Assembly: GCA_017958015.1 (NCBI GenBank) | Contig: JAGDDM010000147.1 | Location: 1-23,575, forward strand | Direction: 5' to 3' | Source of the DNA: Abditibacteriota bacterium | GTDB lineage: Bacteria; Armatimonadota; UBA5829 | DNA length: 23,575 bases | Part shown: positions 6,821 through 14,776 of the stretch, in pieces | Position numbering within the stretch: the first letter of the stretch is position 1 | Layout of the letters: the number at the start of each line of letters is the position of its first letter | Made by a program: the position numbers and the translations under genes | The notes under the pieces: generated by a model | Database searches by the model: none | Told to the model about the DNA's origin: nothing | The model's input: the letters and a program-made list of their open reading frames with translations, nothing else

Positions 6821-8097
6821 TGGCCGAACTTAAGGAGACGGAGAGCGGCCGCAGGGCCGTCATGCTCTGTTGCGACTTCGAGGACAGCGAGGAAACAAAG
6901 GCTTTCACCGAGGAGCTGCGGCTCCTTATGGAGAGTTGCGACCTTGAGGTTGTCTGCGACATGCACGTGCGCCGCAAAAACCCGGACCCGGGCTACTACA
7001 TCGGGCCGGGAAACGCGGAGCAGCTCTTTTCCGTCGTCTCCGAGTACGAGGCGGACTGCGTCGTCATCGGCACGGAACTGACACCCACTCAGCAGCGGAA
7101 CATCGAGGACGCCGCGCGGGTAAAGGTCATCGACCGCACCCGGTTGATTCTGGACATTTTCGCCAAACGCGCCCGCTCCAACGAGGGCAAGGTTCAGACG
7201 GAACTGGCCACTTTGAAGTACATGCTTCCGAGACTGGGCGGCGGCAAAGGCAAGGACATGGACCGCATCGGTTCCGGCAGCGCCGGCGTGGCCGCCAGAG
7301 GCGCCGGCGAGACGAAGCTGGAAGTTGACAGAAAGCGGATCCGCCGCCGGATAGGGGAGCTCACAAAGGAGATTGAGAGCATTTCCCGCCACCGGGACGT
7401 GCAGAACAAAGTCCGAAAGTCCATGTCGATTCCCCGGGCTTCTCTGGTGGGCTACACCTCCGCGGGAAAGTCCACCCTCATGAACCTTTTGACCGGGGCC
7501 GAGGCGGAGACGAACCCCAGGCTTTTCGAGACTCTGGACCCCATGACCAGAAGGGCGGAGACGAAGGACGGCTCCGTGTTTATGCTGTCGGACACCGTGG
7601 GCTTTTTGCGGGATCTGCCCCACAGGCTCATCGCCGCTTTCAAGGCCACGCTGTCGGAGGCGGCGGAGGCGGATTTCCTTATTCACGTTGTGGACGCTTC
7701 CTCACCGCACATCGACTATCGGATAGACTCCGTGGACAAGGTTCTGGAGGAGTTGGGTGCGGGGGACAAACCCACAATAACGGTTTTCAACAAGTGCGAC
7801 GGAGTGCGGGACCAATCCCACCTGCGGGCTCTTGTGGCGGATACTCCGGATTCGTGCTATATGTCCGCTCTTACGGGCGAGGGCGCGGAGTATCTTTACG
7901 ATCTCATTACCGAGACGATAGACGGTTTGGGAAAGACTTTCGAGGGGGTCATCCCCTTCGGCGACGCCAAGTTGGCGGACATGATACACACCGGCGGCAG
8001 AGTGCTGAGTTCAAGCTACGAAGCCGACGGAATCCATATTGAGGCGGTGCTTCCCCCCGATCTTTACGGGAGAGTGAAGCGATTTTCGGTTAAATGA
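6820..8097 (+). CDS. hflX: GTPase HflX
   Basis: HflX is a ribosome-associated GTPase that splits stalled 70S ribosomes under stress. The 425-residue product has the N-terminal HflX domain (YIGPGNAEQL at 60-69, TPTQQRNIEDA at 88-98, VIDRTRLILDIFAKRA at 103-118), the glycine-rich linker GAGETKLE (161-168) and a coiled coil (about 169-200). The G domain follows: G1 GYTSAGKS (211-218), G3 DTVG (258-261) and G4 NKCD (324-327). G1 normally reads GYTNAGKS and G4 usually has Ile or Val before the Asp; both changes look tolerable. The ATG overlaps the dapL stop by one base. In many proteobacteria hflX follows hfq directly; here dapF and dapL are in between. Its stop overlaps the next start as ATGA. 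Confidence 0.96.
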   Translation: MAELKETESGRRAVMLCCDFEDSEETKAFTEELRLLMESCDLEVVCDMHVRRKNPDPGYYIGPGNAEQLFSVVSEYEADCVVIGTELTPTQQRNIEDAARVKVIDRTRLILDIFAKRARSNEGKVQTELATLKYMLPRLGGGKGKDMDRIGSGSAGVAARGAGETKLEVDRKRIRRRIGELTKEIESISRHRDVQNKVRKSMSIPRASLVGYTSAGKSTLMNLLTGAEAETNPRLFETLDPMTRRAETKDGSVFMLSDTVGFLRDLPHRLIAAFKATLSEAAEADFLIHVVDASSPHIDYRIDSVDKVLEELGAGDKPTITVFNKCDGVRDQSHLRALVADTPDSCYMSALTGEGAEYLYDLITETIDGLGKTFEGVIPFGDAKLADMIHTGGRVLSSSYEADGIHIEAVLPPDLYGRVKRFSVK

Positions 8098-10127
8098 TAA
8101 ACAAAGTTGCGGATAAACGATACAGAATAGAAGAACTTTTTTCCGAGGATTGGACCGGAGAGATTTACAAAGGTTTCGACCTGAAGGAAAAGAAGCCCGT
8201 CTTTATCCGCGTTTACAACGAAAAGTATACATACGACGATATTTTCATCGACAACTTCGAGGTGGAACTCGGTCGAATCTACCGGCTGAACGATATGCTT
8301 GTTCTTCGGGCCAAAGACGGCGGTCTGGTTGAAAACCGCATCTACTGCGTCACCGACGCGGTGGAGGGCAAAACCCTTCGGCGGCTTTTGCAGAACTCCA
8401 TCTCCGGCCAGCTCAGCTTCGGCAGAGCGGTTTCAATCCTCACCAAAATAGCCAACCTCCTGGACTACGTCCACAGCAGGGGCATCGTTCACGGCGACAT
8501 CAGACCGGACAACATCATCGTTGACGACAACGGTACGGCCTACCTCACCGGCTTCGCCTTCGCCAAGGCCCTCAACAATACCCTCACCGGCACCGTCGGC
8601 GTGGGTACCCCGGAGTATATGGCTCCCGAGGCCTTCGAGATTGACAGAGAGGCCCTCATGCCCTCCGCCGACGAGTACTCCCTGGCCATCACCGCCTACG
8701 AGATGATTTGCGGCGTCACCCCCTTCGGTAAGGACGACACCTCCTTCCAAACCATGTCCATCCGCCACAACAACGCCATTCCGGACAACCCCAAGATTCA
8801 CCGGGGCGGTCTCCGGGACTCCGTCAGCGACATCTTCTACCGGGCTCTCCAGAAATACCCGGAGGACAGATTCGCCACCTGCGGACTTTTCGCTCTGGCG
8901 CTCCACTACATAGCCAAACCCGAGGACGACACCGGCTTCAGATACAGACCGGAAACCTCCGACGAGATTTACCGCAAGCGCAAAGCGGAAGAGAAATACG
9001 GCTACATGCGGGCGGAAATGCAGGCCGCCGAGTCCGCCACCGCCTATTCCTTCAGCTCCGCCGACCTCAAGGCCGGCACCGAGTCCGAGGAACCCGCCGA
9101 CAACGGCGAGGCTCCGGACTGGCTGGAGCAGAAGCGCCGGGCGGAGAACCCCTTCATCTCCCTCTTCGAGAAGGTAAAGGTTCAGAGAGACAAAAACCGG
9201 GGCAAAACCGCCACTATCGCGGGAAAAATAAAGGCCGGCGCCAAGATTTTGGGTCTCGTCATCGTTGCCGCCGCCCTCATCGGGCTCATAGGCATGGGTG
9301 TCAAGAAGGTCCCCACCATGTTCGCCAAGACGGTGCGTCTGGCTTGCTGGGGCAACAACATCAACGGCGAGTGTTCCACCGTGCCCAAAGATAAGATTTT
9401 CATCGACGCTTCCGCCGGCGACGGATTTACCGTGGCCCTCATGAAGGACGGTACCTTCGAGGGCTGGGGCAGAAACGACTCCGGCCAGCGTGTGGCTCCC
9501 TCCAAGACCGGTGCCAAGTATAAGAAAGTGTCCGCCGGATCCGACTTCACAGTGGCAATCACCACCGAAGGCTCTCTCATCGCCACCGGCAACTCCGCCG
9601 ACGGACGTCTCAATGTGCCCAAGGGCAAAGACTTCGTTGAGATTGCCGCCGGAACATCCCACTGCCTGGCCCTCCGCAAGGACGGCTCCATAGCGGCCTG
9701 GGGCAGCAACGGCTACGGCGAAAGCACCGCTCCTGCCGGTACCGGCTACACCGCTATCGCCGCCGGCGACGGATTCTCTCTGGCCCTCAGGGACAGCGGG
9801 GTTATCGTGGCCTGGGGCAGACGTGACGGTTCCTTCGCCAACGTTCCCGGCGACGCGGACATAACCGCCATCGCCGCGGGCGGAACCAGAGCCCTGGCTC
9901 TCAAGTCCGACGGCAGCATCTTGACCTGGGGCGAGAACCCCGGCAAGGCGCCCGAAGGCGTGGGCTACAAGCATATCGCCGCGGGCAGAGACTTCTGCGC
10001 CGCCGTGGACGCCATTGGCAAGATTATGGTTTGGGGCACCGACGACCCGGACCAGAAGAAGGTTCCCGACGGCGCCTACAAGAGAGTCATCGTGGGCGCG
10101 GCCCACGCCGTGGCTGTGGGAGAATAG
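8094..10127 (+). CDS. Membrane Ser/Thr (pseudo)kinase with extracytoplasmic RCC1-like beta-propeller
   Basis: 677 residues in three parts. Residues about 10-275 are a eukaryotic-like protein kinase fold, with GIVHGDIRPDNIIVD (130-144) as catalytic loop and GTPEYMAPEAF (171-181) as activation-segment end. Key positions are altered: the glycine loop is poor (EDWTGEIYKG), the beta-3 Lys is Arg (VFIRV, R39), and the DFG motif reads GFA (LTGFAFAK, 151-158), losing the Mg-binding Asp. D135 and N140 remain. Residues 280-383 are a charged linker, and 384-402 form one hydrophobic helix. Residues 415-677 hold seven repeats of 35-40 residues of the form WG.N..G....P......IAAG..F.VAL..DG, with Trp-Gly at 419, 458, 536, 574, 612 and 647 and a degenerate TG at 498. 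This matches an RCC1-type seven-bladed propeller. The start overlaps the hflX stop (ATGA). A divergent active kinase cannot be excluded. Confidence 0.85.
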   Translation: MINKVADKRYRIEELFSEDWTGEIYKGFDLKEKKPVFIRVYNEKYTYDDIFIDNFEVELGRIYRLNDMLVLRAKDGGLVENRIYCVTDAVEGKTLRRLLQNSISGQLSFGRAVSILTKIANLLDYVHSRGIVHGDIRPDNIIVDDNGTAYLTGFAFAKALNNTLTGTVGVGTPEYMAPEAFEIDREALMPSADEYSLAITAYEMICGVTPFGKDDTSFQTMSIRHNNAIPDNPKIHRGGLRDSVSDIFYRALQKYPEDRFATCGLFALALHYIAKPEDDTGFRYRPETSDEIYRKRKAEEKYGYMRAEMQAAESATAYSFSSADLKAGTESEEPADNGEAPDWLEQKRRAENPFISLFEKVKVQRDKNRGKTATIAGKIKAGAKILGLVIVAAALIGLIGMGVKKVPTMFAKTVRLACWGNNINGECSTVPKDKIFIDASAGDGFTVALMKDGTFEGWGRNDSGQRVAPSKTGAKYKKVSAGSDFTVAITTEGSLIATGNSADGRLNVPKGKDFVEIAAGTSHCLALRKDGSIAAWGSNGYGESTAPAGTGYTAIAAGDGFSLALRDSGVIVAWGRRDGSFANVPGDADITAIAAGGTRALALKSDGSILTWGENPGKAPEGVGYKHIAAGRDFCAAVDAIGKIMVWGTDDPDQKKVPDGAYKRVIVGAAHAVAVGE

Positions 10128-10234
10128 CGTTTGAGGGAATAGGGGAAAGGAAGCGGATAACGCGCCGCCGGCCGCGACCGATCGCGCGGGGCAGGCGCCG
10201 ATTTCCGATCCCAAAACCTACGAAAAGAGTTAAC
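10128..10234 (+). other. GC-rich spacer between the kinase-propeller gene and the cysteine synthase gene
   Basis: This 107-base gap begins with TTGAGGGAATAGGG (10131-10144), a 14-mer also present at 335-348. A GC-rich stretch follows with a small hairpin, CGCGA/TCGCG (10173-10186, 4-base loop). No T-run follows, so I do not call a terminator, and no convincing promoter hexamers are visible. AAGAG at 10225-10229, five bases before the ATG at 10235, is the probable ribosome-binding site. Confidence 0.4.
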
Positions 10235-11134
10235 ATGACCGATAACATACTTAGTCTGATAGGCAACACGCCTTTACTTAAACTCAAAAATATCGGCGGC
10301 GGCCGCATATGCGCCAAGGCGGAGTTTCTGAACCCCGGCGGCAGCATAAAGGACAGAGTCGCCAATCATATAATCGGCGACGCGGTGAAGCGGGGCATCC
10401 TCAAAGAGGGCATGACCATTGTGGAAGCCACCAGCGGCAACACCGGCATCGCCGTGTCTTTCGTGGGCAGACTTATGGGCTTTAAGGTCATAATCTGCAT
10501 GCCGGAGGACATGAGCGAGGAGCGGAAAAAGATTATCCGGGTCCTCGGGGCGGAGCTTGTGGAGACTCCCAAGGAAAAGAGCATAGCCGGTTCCGTGGAG
10601 GCTCAGGAAAAGATTACCGCGGAGCTGGGCGATAAGGCCTTCACCGTGGGACAGTTCGTCAACAAACTGAACCCGGAGATTCACTATCTCACCACCGGAA
10701 GAGAGATTTGGGAGCAGTCCGGCGGCGTGGACGCTTTCGTCGCGGGCATAGGCAGCGGCGGTACGCTCACCGGCTGCGGCAGATATATCAAAGAAATGAA
10801 CCCCAAGGCGAAGATTGTGGCCGTGGAACCCAAGAACTCCGCGGCGCTTTTGGGTCACGAACCGGGATTCCATCAGATTCAGGGCATCGGCGACGGATTT
10901 ATTCCCGCGGTGCTGGATGTGGACCTCATCGACGAGGTGATAACCGTCAGCGACGAGGACGCTATCGCCATGACCAGAAATCTCGCCGCCACGGAGGGCA
11001 CCCTTGTGGGTACATCCTCCGGCGCCAACGTTTGGGCCGCCGTCAAAGTGGCGGAAGAGCTGGGTTCCGACGCCTTGATTGCCACCGTTATGCCGGATAG
11101 GGCGGAACGGTATTTCAGCACCAGTCTTTTGTAG
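10235..11134 (+). CDS. cysK: Cysteine synthase (O-acetylserine sulfhydrylase family)
   Basis: A fold-type II PLP enzyme of 299 residues that makes L-cysteine from O-acetylserine and sulfide. Markers are the N-terminus NILSLIGNTPLLKL (4-17), the PLP lysine K39 in GGSIKDR, the substrate loop TSGNTG (66-71), the phosphate-binding glycine loop GIGSGGTLTG (171-180), and the C-terminal GTSSGAN (259-265). The product is shorter than enterobacterial CysK and close in length to CysM. CysK versus CysM specificity, or a cystathionine-beta-synthase-like use of homocysteine, cannot be settled here. The frame is open further upstream, but the ATG at 10235 gives the canonical N-terminus. It stands alone between two gaps and may be its own transcription unit. 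No serine acetyltransferase gene is in the window. Confidence 0.9.
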   Translation: MTDNILSLIGNTPLLKLKNIGGGRICAKAEFLNPGGSIKDRVANHIIGDAVKRGILKEGMTIVEATSGNTGIAVSFVGRLMGFKVIICMPEDMSEERKKIIRVLGAELVETPKEKSIAGSVEAQEKITAELGDKAFTVGQFVNKLNPEIHYLTTGREIWEQSGGVDAFVAGIGSGGTLTGCGRYIKEMNPKAKIVAVEPKNSAALLGHEPGFHQIQGIGDGFIPAVLDVDLIDEVITVSDEDAIAMTRNLAATEGTLVGTSSGANVWAAVKVAEELGSDALIATVMPDRAERYFSTSLL

Positions 11135-11223
11135 TTTACATCACTTACACCGCGGATTTACGATTGGCGATTGTAACACAGGACGCTTAACAAAGTAACT
11201 CCGCATCGAAAGGTTAAATAAAA
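11135..11223 (+). other. Leader region of the ricT-metG unit
   Basis: An 89-base gap, more AT-rich than its surroundings. GAAAGG at 11208-11213 is a usable ribosome-binding site ten bases before the ATG at 11224. TTGGCG (11164-11169), 18 bases, then TAACAA (11188-11193) is the best promoter-like pair but is weak. No terminator with a T-run is seen after the cysteine synthase gene. Confidence 0.3.
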
Positions 11224-12285
11224 ATGCCCCTTGTTGTGGGAATATGTTTCAGAAGATCGGGAAAGGTTTACAGCTTTTCCCCCAACGGCCTCACCCTTTC
11301 CAAAGGCGAAAAAGTCATTGTGGAAACCGTGGGCGGTCAGGAGCTGGGAGAAGTTGTGGCCGAGATTCGGGACATCCCGGATTCCCGGCTTGTGGCCCAG
11401 CTTAAGCCCGTGGTTCGGGTGGCCACGGAAGACGATATAGCCAGATTTAACGAGAACGGCGCCATGGAGAAGCGGGCCTTCGCGGTCTGCGAGGAGAAAA
11501 TCGCGGAACACGGTCTGCCCATGAAGCTTATCAGGGCGGAGTATTCCTTTGACAGGTCTCAGGTCACATTCTCTTTCTCCGCCGACGGCAGAGTGGATTT
11601 CCGGGAGCTTGTTAGGGACGTGGCCTCCGTGCTGCACACCAAGGTTCAGCTCCATCAGATAGGCGTTCGGGACGAAGCGAAGCTGGTCGGCGGCTACGGC
11701 ACCTGCGGCCGGAAGCTCTGCTGCTGCACTTTCCTCTCCGGTTTCGACGCCATTTCCATGAAGATGGCAAAAGACCAGTGCCTCTTTTTGAATCCCGCCA
11801 AGTTCTCCGGTGCCTGCGGCAAACTCCTTTGCTGTCTGCGCTTCGAGCACGAGTTCTACAAAGAGGCCCATGAGCACATGCCGGAAGTGGGCTCCGTTAT
11901 CATGTACAACGACGCCCCCGCCAAGGTTATGGACTGCAACGTGATTGTGGACGACGTCACTCTCCAGACAAGGGACAACACCCTTGTCCACGTTCCCGCC
12001 AAGGAACTGAAGGACGTTCAGGTTCTGCCCAAAAACGCTTTCTCCCTGAACACCAAACCGGAACGGGACGGCGACAAAGAGGACAGCCCCAGACCCGTCC
12101 GCCGCAGAGTCCCGGAACTTGCGCCCAGACCGGCGGCGACCCATTCAACGCCCATCAAAAACAGGTTCAGAACCCACAAGCACGACGGAAATAAATCCCA
12201 GCGGAAAGATAACAAACAATTCCAACCGAAGACCCCGGCGGCTCCCACCTCCGACGGTACGGTGAAATGGAAAAAGAAGGATTGA
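11224..12285 (+). CDS. ricT: PSP1-domain protein, RicT/YaaT homologue
   Basis: In Bacillus, RicT (YaaT) joins RicA and RicF in an iron-sulfur complex that modulates RNase Y, RNA processing, sporulation and competence. The 353-residue protein has a PSP1 domain over about residues 30-235. The cysteine signatures are GTCGRKLCCC (159-168) and GACGKLLCCLRFE (196-208), which provide the Fe-S ligands in the family. Residues 270-353 are a Lys/Arg/Pro-rich, probably disordered tail not present in short homologues. In Bacillus subtilis yaaT lies in the same region as metS, and here metG follows directly, which supports orthology. No RicA or RicF gene is visible in the window. Family membership is clear; participation in RNase Y control is inferred. 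Confidence 0.9.
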   Translation: MPLVVGICFRRSGKVYSFSPNGLTLSKGEKVIVETVGGQELGEVVAEIRDIPDSRLVAQLKPVVRVATEDDIARFNENGAMEKRAFAVCEEKIAEHGLPMKLIRAEYSFDRSQVTFSFSADGRVDFRELVRDVASVLHTKVQLHQIGVRDEAKLVGGYGTCGRKLCCCTFLSGFDAISMKMAKDQCLFLNPAKFSGACGKLLCCLRFEHEFYKEAHEHMPEVGSVIMYNDAPAKVMDCNVIVDDVTLQTRDNTLVHVPAKELKDVQVLPKNAFSLNTKPERDGDKEDSPRPVRRRVPELAPRPAATHSTPIKNRFRTHKHDGNKSQRKDNKQFQPKTPAAPTSDGTVKWKKKD

Positions 12286-12292
12286 TTTAATA

Positions 12293-12315
12293 GGGTTTCG
12301 GGTTCTCCGACACCC
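12293..12315 (+). other. Imperfect hairpin between ricT and metG
   Basis: GGGT-T-TCGG (12293-12301) can pair with CCGA-C-ACCC (12307-12315), giving eight base pairs around a single T/C mismatch and a five-base loop. No T-run follows, so it is not a full intrinsic terminator. It ends eight bases before the metG ribosome-binding site and could affect relative expression. Confidence 0.35.
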
Positions 12316-12322
12316 ATAACAT

Positions 12323-12327
12323 GGAGG
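12323..12327 (+). promoter_or_regulatory. Ribosome-binding site that decides the metG start
   Basis: GGAGG at 12323-12327 lies eight bases before the ATG at 12336. It overlaps an earlier in-frame ATG at 12321, which itself has no Shine-Dalgarno. The ATG at 12336 is therefore the start. Confidence 0.85.
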
Positions 12328-12335
12328 ACATAGCC

Positions 12336-14276
12336 ATGAGCAAAACTTATTACCTGACTACCCCGATTTACTACGTGAACGACGTTCCCCACATCGGAAA
12401 CGCCTACACAACCATCATAGCCGACATCACGGCTCGGTACCACCGCCTTAAAGGCGACAAGGTCCACTTCCTCACCGGCACCGACGAGAACGCCACCAAG
12501 GTGGCCGCCGCCGCCGCGGAAAAGGGCATGGATCCCCAGGATTTCGTGGACAAATTGGCCGCCGCTTTTCAGGATGTTTGGGCCAGCCTTGACATAACCA
12601 ACGACGATTTCATCAGAACAACCCAGCCCCGGCACAAAGACGTGGTCACCGCTATTTTCAAGCGGCTCATGGATCAGGGAGACATCTACAAAGGCTCCTA
12701 CACCGGCCACTACTGTGTTCCCTGCGAGACTTTCTACGCCGACAGCGAGCTTGCGGACGGCAAGTGCCCCGAGTGCGGCAGAGAAGTGACGGAAGTTGAG
12801 GAAGAGAACTACTACTTCAAGCTCTCCGCCTACGGCGACCGGCTCCTGAAGTACATCGAGGACAATCCGGAGTTCCTCCAGCCGGAGGCCAAGAAGAACG
12901 AGGTTGTCAGTTTCATCAAGCAGGGTCTGCGGGACGTTTCCATCACCCGCGCCAACAACGGCTGGGGCATTGAGGTTCCCGGCGATTCCTCCAAGGTCAT
13001 CTACGTTTGGTTCGACGCTCTCATCAACTACATCAGCGCCATCGGCTACCTGAGCGACGAGAAGCGGTTTAACGAGATTTGGCCGGCGGATCTCCAGCTC
13101 ATGGGCAAGGACATCTTCGTTCGGTTCCACTCCACCTTCTGGCCCGCCATGCTTATGGCTCTGGATTTGCCGCTGCCCAAGACCCTTTTCTCCCACGGCT
13201 TCTGGACCATCAACGGCGAGAAGATTTCCAAGTCCAAAGGAAACGCCATTTCCCCCGCGAAGCTGGCGGAGGACCTGGCCGCCGAGTCCGGCGCTTCCCG
13301 GGAAGTCTGCCTCGACGCGGTTCGCTACTTCCTCGCCCGGGAAATGACTCTGGGTATGGACGGCGACTTCTCCATTAAGATTTTCAGAAACAGATTCAAT
13401 TCCGACCTTGCCAACGACCTGGGCAATCTCCTTAACCGCACCCTCAGCATGCTGGGCAAGTATTTCGAGGGCGTTATGCCGGATTACGAAACCTTCGGCG
13501 GCGGTCTTGCCGACAAGATTGCCGAGACGAAGGACCTGGCGGAAAAATACTGCGATTCCTACGAGTTCACAAAGGCTCTCGAGGCCGTTTGGAACATGAT
13601 AGGCGCCGCCAACAAGTACGTGAACGACATGCAGCCCTGGGTCCTTGCCAAAGAGGGCAAGAACGCGGAGCTCGGCGGAGTTTTGGAGTCCGCCCTTGAG
13701 GTGGCTCGGGCCGCGGCTATCATGATTAAGCCCTTCATGCCCGCCACAGCCAAGGAAATCGCGGCTCAGCTGGCAATTACTGACTTCGACAACCTCCTTT
13801 GGAGCAACATCACCGACGCCGATCCCTTCGCCAAGGGCACCAAGCTCAACGAGCCGGCTCCCATCTTCCCCAGACTGCCCAAGCAGAAGAAGGAAGAAGC
13901 CGAGCCCAAGCCCAAGAAGGAAAAGAAGGCCAAGGTTCCGGAAAAGAAACCCCTTATTCCCTACGACGTGTTCGCTCAGCTGGAGCTCCGTATCGCTGAA
14001 GTGAAGCAGGCGGAGAAGGTCGAGGGCGCGGACAAGCTTCTGCGGCTCATCATCAGCCTGGGCGACGAGGAGCGGCAGATTGTGGCCGGCATAGCCAAGT
14101 ACTACGAGCCGGAAGCCCTCGTGGGCAAGAAGATTGTGCTCCTCGCCAACCTTGAGCCCGCGGTTATCAGAGGCGTTGAGTCCAACGGTATGCTTCTGGC
14201 CGCCGACGGCGTAAACGGCGCCGTGGTTCTCACTCCCGCCGATCCGGACACCCCCGCCGGCGCGTACATTAAGTGA
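12336..14276 (+). CDS. metG: Methionyl-tRNA synthetase
   Basis: It charges tRNA(Met) with methionine. From the ATG at 12336 the product has 646 residues and starts MSKTYYLTTPIYYVND. The class I signatures are HIGN (19-22, the HIGH motif) and KISKS (296-300, the KMSKS motif). A four-cysteine zinc knuckle is present: C127/C130 (CVPC) and C144/C147 (CPEC). The anticodon-binding helical domain follows. After it comes a Lys/Glu/Pro-rich linker (about 514-540), then a Trbp111/EMAP-type tRNA-binding domain (about 547-646, with ELRIAEVKQAEKVEGADKLL and GMLLAADG). That appended domain promotes dimerisation and tRNA binding in many bacteria. The gene is 50 bases behind ricT and seven ahead of the Lrp gene. 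Confidence 0.97.
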   Translation: MSKTYYLTTPIYYVNDVPHIGNAYTTIIADITARYHRLKGDKVHFLTGTDENATKVAAAAAEKGMDPQDFVDKLAAAFQDVWASLDITNDDFIRTTQPRHKDVVTAIFKRLMDQGDIYKGSYTGHYCVPCETFYADSELADGKCPECGREVTEVEEENYYFKLSAYGDRLLKYIEDNPEFLQPEAKKNEVVSFIKQGLRDVSITRANNGWGIEVPGDSSKVIYVWFDALINYISAIGYLSDEKRFNEIWPADLQLMGKDIFVRFHSTFWPAMLMALDLPLPKTLFSHGFWTINGEKISKSKGNAISPAKLAEDLAAESGASREVCLDAVRYFLAREMTLGMDGDFSIKIFRNRFNSDLANDLGNLLNRTLSMLGKYFEGVMPDYETFGGGLADKIAETKDLAEKYCDSYEFTKALEAVWNMIGAANKYVNDMQPWVLAKEGKNAELGGVLESALEVARAAAIMIKPFMPATAKEIAAQLAITDFDNLLWSNITDADPFAKGTKLNEPAPIFPRLPKQKKEEAEPKPKKEKKAKVPEKKPLIPYDVFAQLELRIAEVKQAEKVEGADKLLRLIISLGDEERQIVAGIAKYYEPEALVGKKIVLLANLEPAVIRGVESNGMLLAADGVNGAVVLTPADPDTPAGAYIK

Positions 14277-14283
14277 GTTTGAC

Positions 14284-14766
14284 ATGAGAGAACAGATTCT
14301 TGAAATACTGCGCAAGGACGCCAGAACCTCTTCGGAGATGATCGCTGACCTCATCGGCTCCGACGCCGAGACGGTTGCCAAAGAAATCGCCGAGATGGAG
14401 GAAGAGGGCGTCATCCGCCGCTACAAAACCATTATCGACAGAGAAAAAGCCGGTGACGAGCGTGTCTTCGCCTTTATCGACGTGCGGGTTTCCCCCACAC
14501 GGGGCGTGGGCTTCGACGACGTTGCCCGGCGCATATACCGCTATCCGGAGGTCCACTCCGTGTATCTCGTCTCCGGCGACTACGACCTGCGGGTTGTGGT
14601 TGAGGGCGAGACCATGAAAGAGGTGGCCTTCTTTGTGGCGGACAAGCTCTCCACTTTGGACGGCGTTCTGTCCACCCAGAGTAATTTCCTTTTGAAGAAG
14701 TACAAAGAGGACGGCGACATCTTCGACGACATCGAAGAGGACACCGGCCGACTGCTCATATCCTGA
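14284..14766 (+). CDS. Lrp/AsnC-family transcriptional regulator
   Basis: A 160-residue two-domain regulator. Residues 1-60 form an AsnC-type winged helix-turn-helix (REQILEILRKDARTSSEMIADLIG, then VIRRYKTIID). Residues about 62-140 are the RAM/ligand-binding domain that senses amino acids and drives dimer or octamer assembly (FAFIDVRV, VHSVYLVSGDYDLRVVVEG). The acidic C-terminal tail DGDIFDDIEEDTG is unusual. It sits seven bases behind metG and ten ahead of a class I aminotransferase. Lrp-aminotransferase pairs are common, and the likely job is amino-acid-responsive control of that aminotransferase and perhaps of itself. Its ribosome-binding site is weak (GTGAG at 14273-14277), suggesting low expression or coupling to metG. 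Confidence 0.9.
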   Translation: MREQILEILRKDARTSSEMIADLIGSDAETVAKEIAEMEEEGVIRRYKTIIDREKAGDERVFAFIDVRVSPTRGVGFDDVARRIYRYPEVHSVYLVSGDYDLRVVVEGETMKEVAFFVADKLSTLDGVLSTQSNFLLKKYKEDGDIFDDIEEDTGRLLIS

Positions 14767-14776
14767 GGATTTTTGA

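Noticed and set aside
10160..10202. GC-rich hairpin as terminator after the kinase-RCC1 gene
   Set aside because: The stem is short and not followed by a T-run, so intrinsic termination is not supported.
8433..10214. Gly/Val-rich open frame of 593 codons on the - strand opposite the kinase-RCC1 gene
   Set aside because: Low-complexity shadow of the repeat-encoding strand; no start context and no known domain.
10031..10234. Upstream extension of the cysteine synthase frame into the kinase-RCC1 gene
   Set aside because: The extension is Arg-rich and unlike any cysteine synthase N-terminus. The ATG at 10235 gives the family-typical start.
12018..14414. Open frame of 798 codons on the - strand opposite metG
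   Set aside because: metG is unmistakable on the + strand; the antisense product shows no motif and has the same codon-bias explanation.
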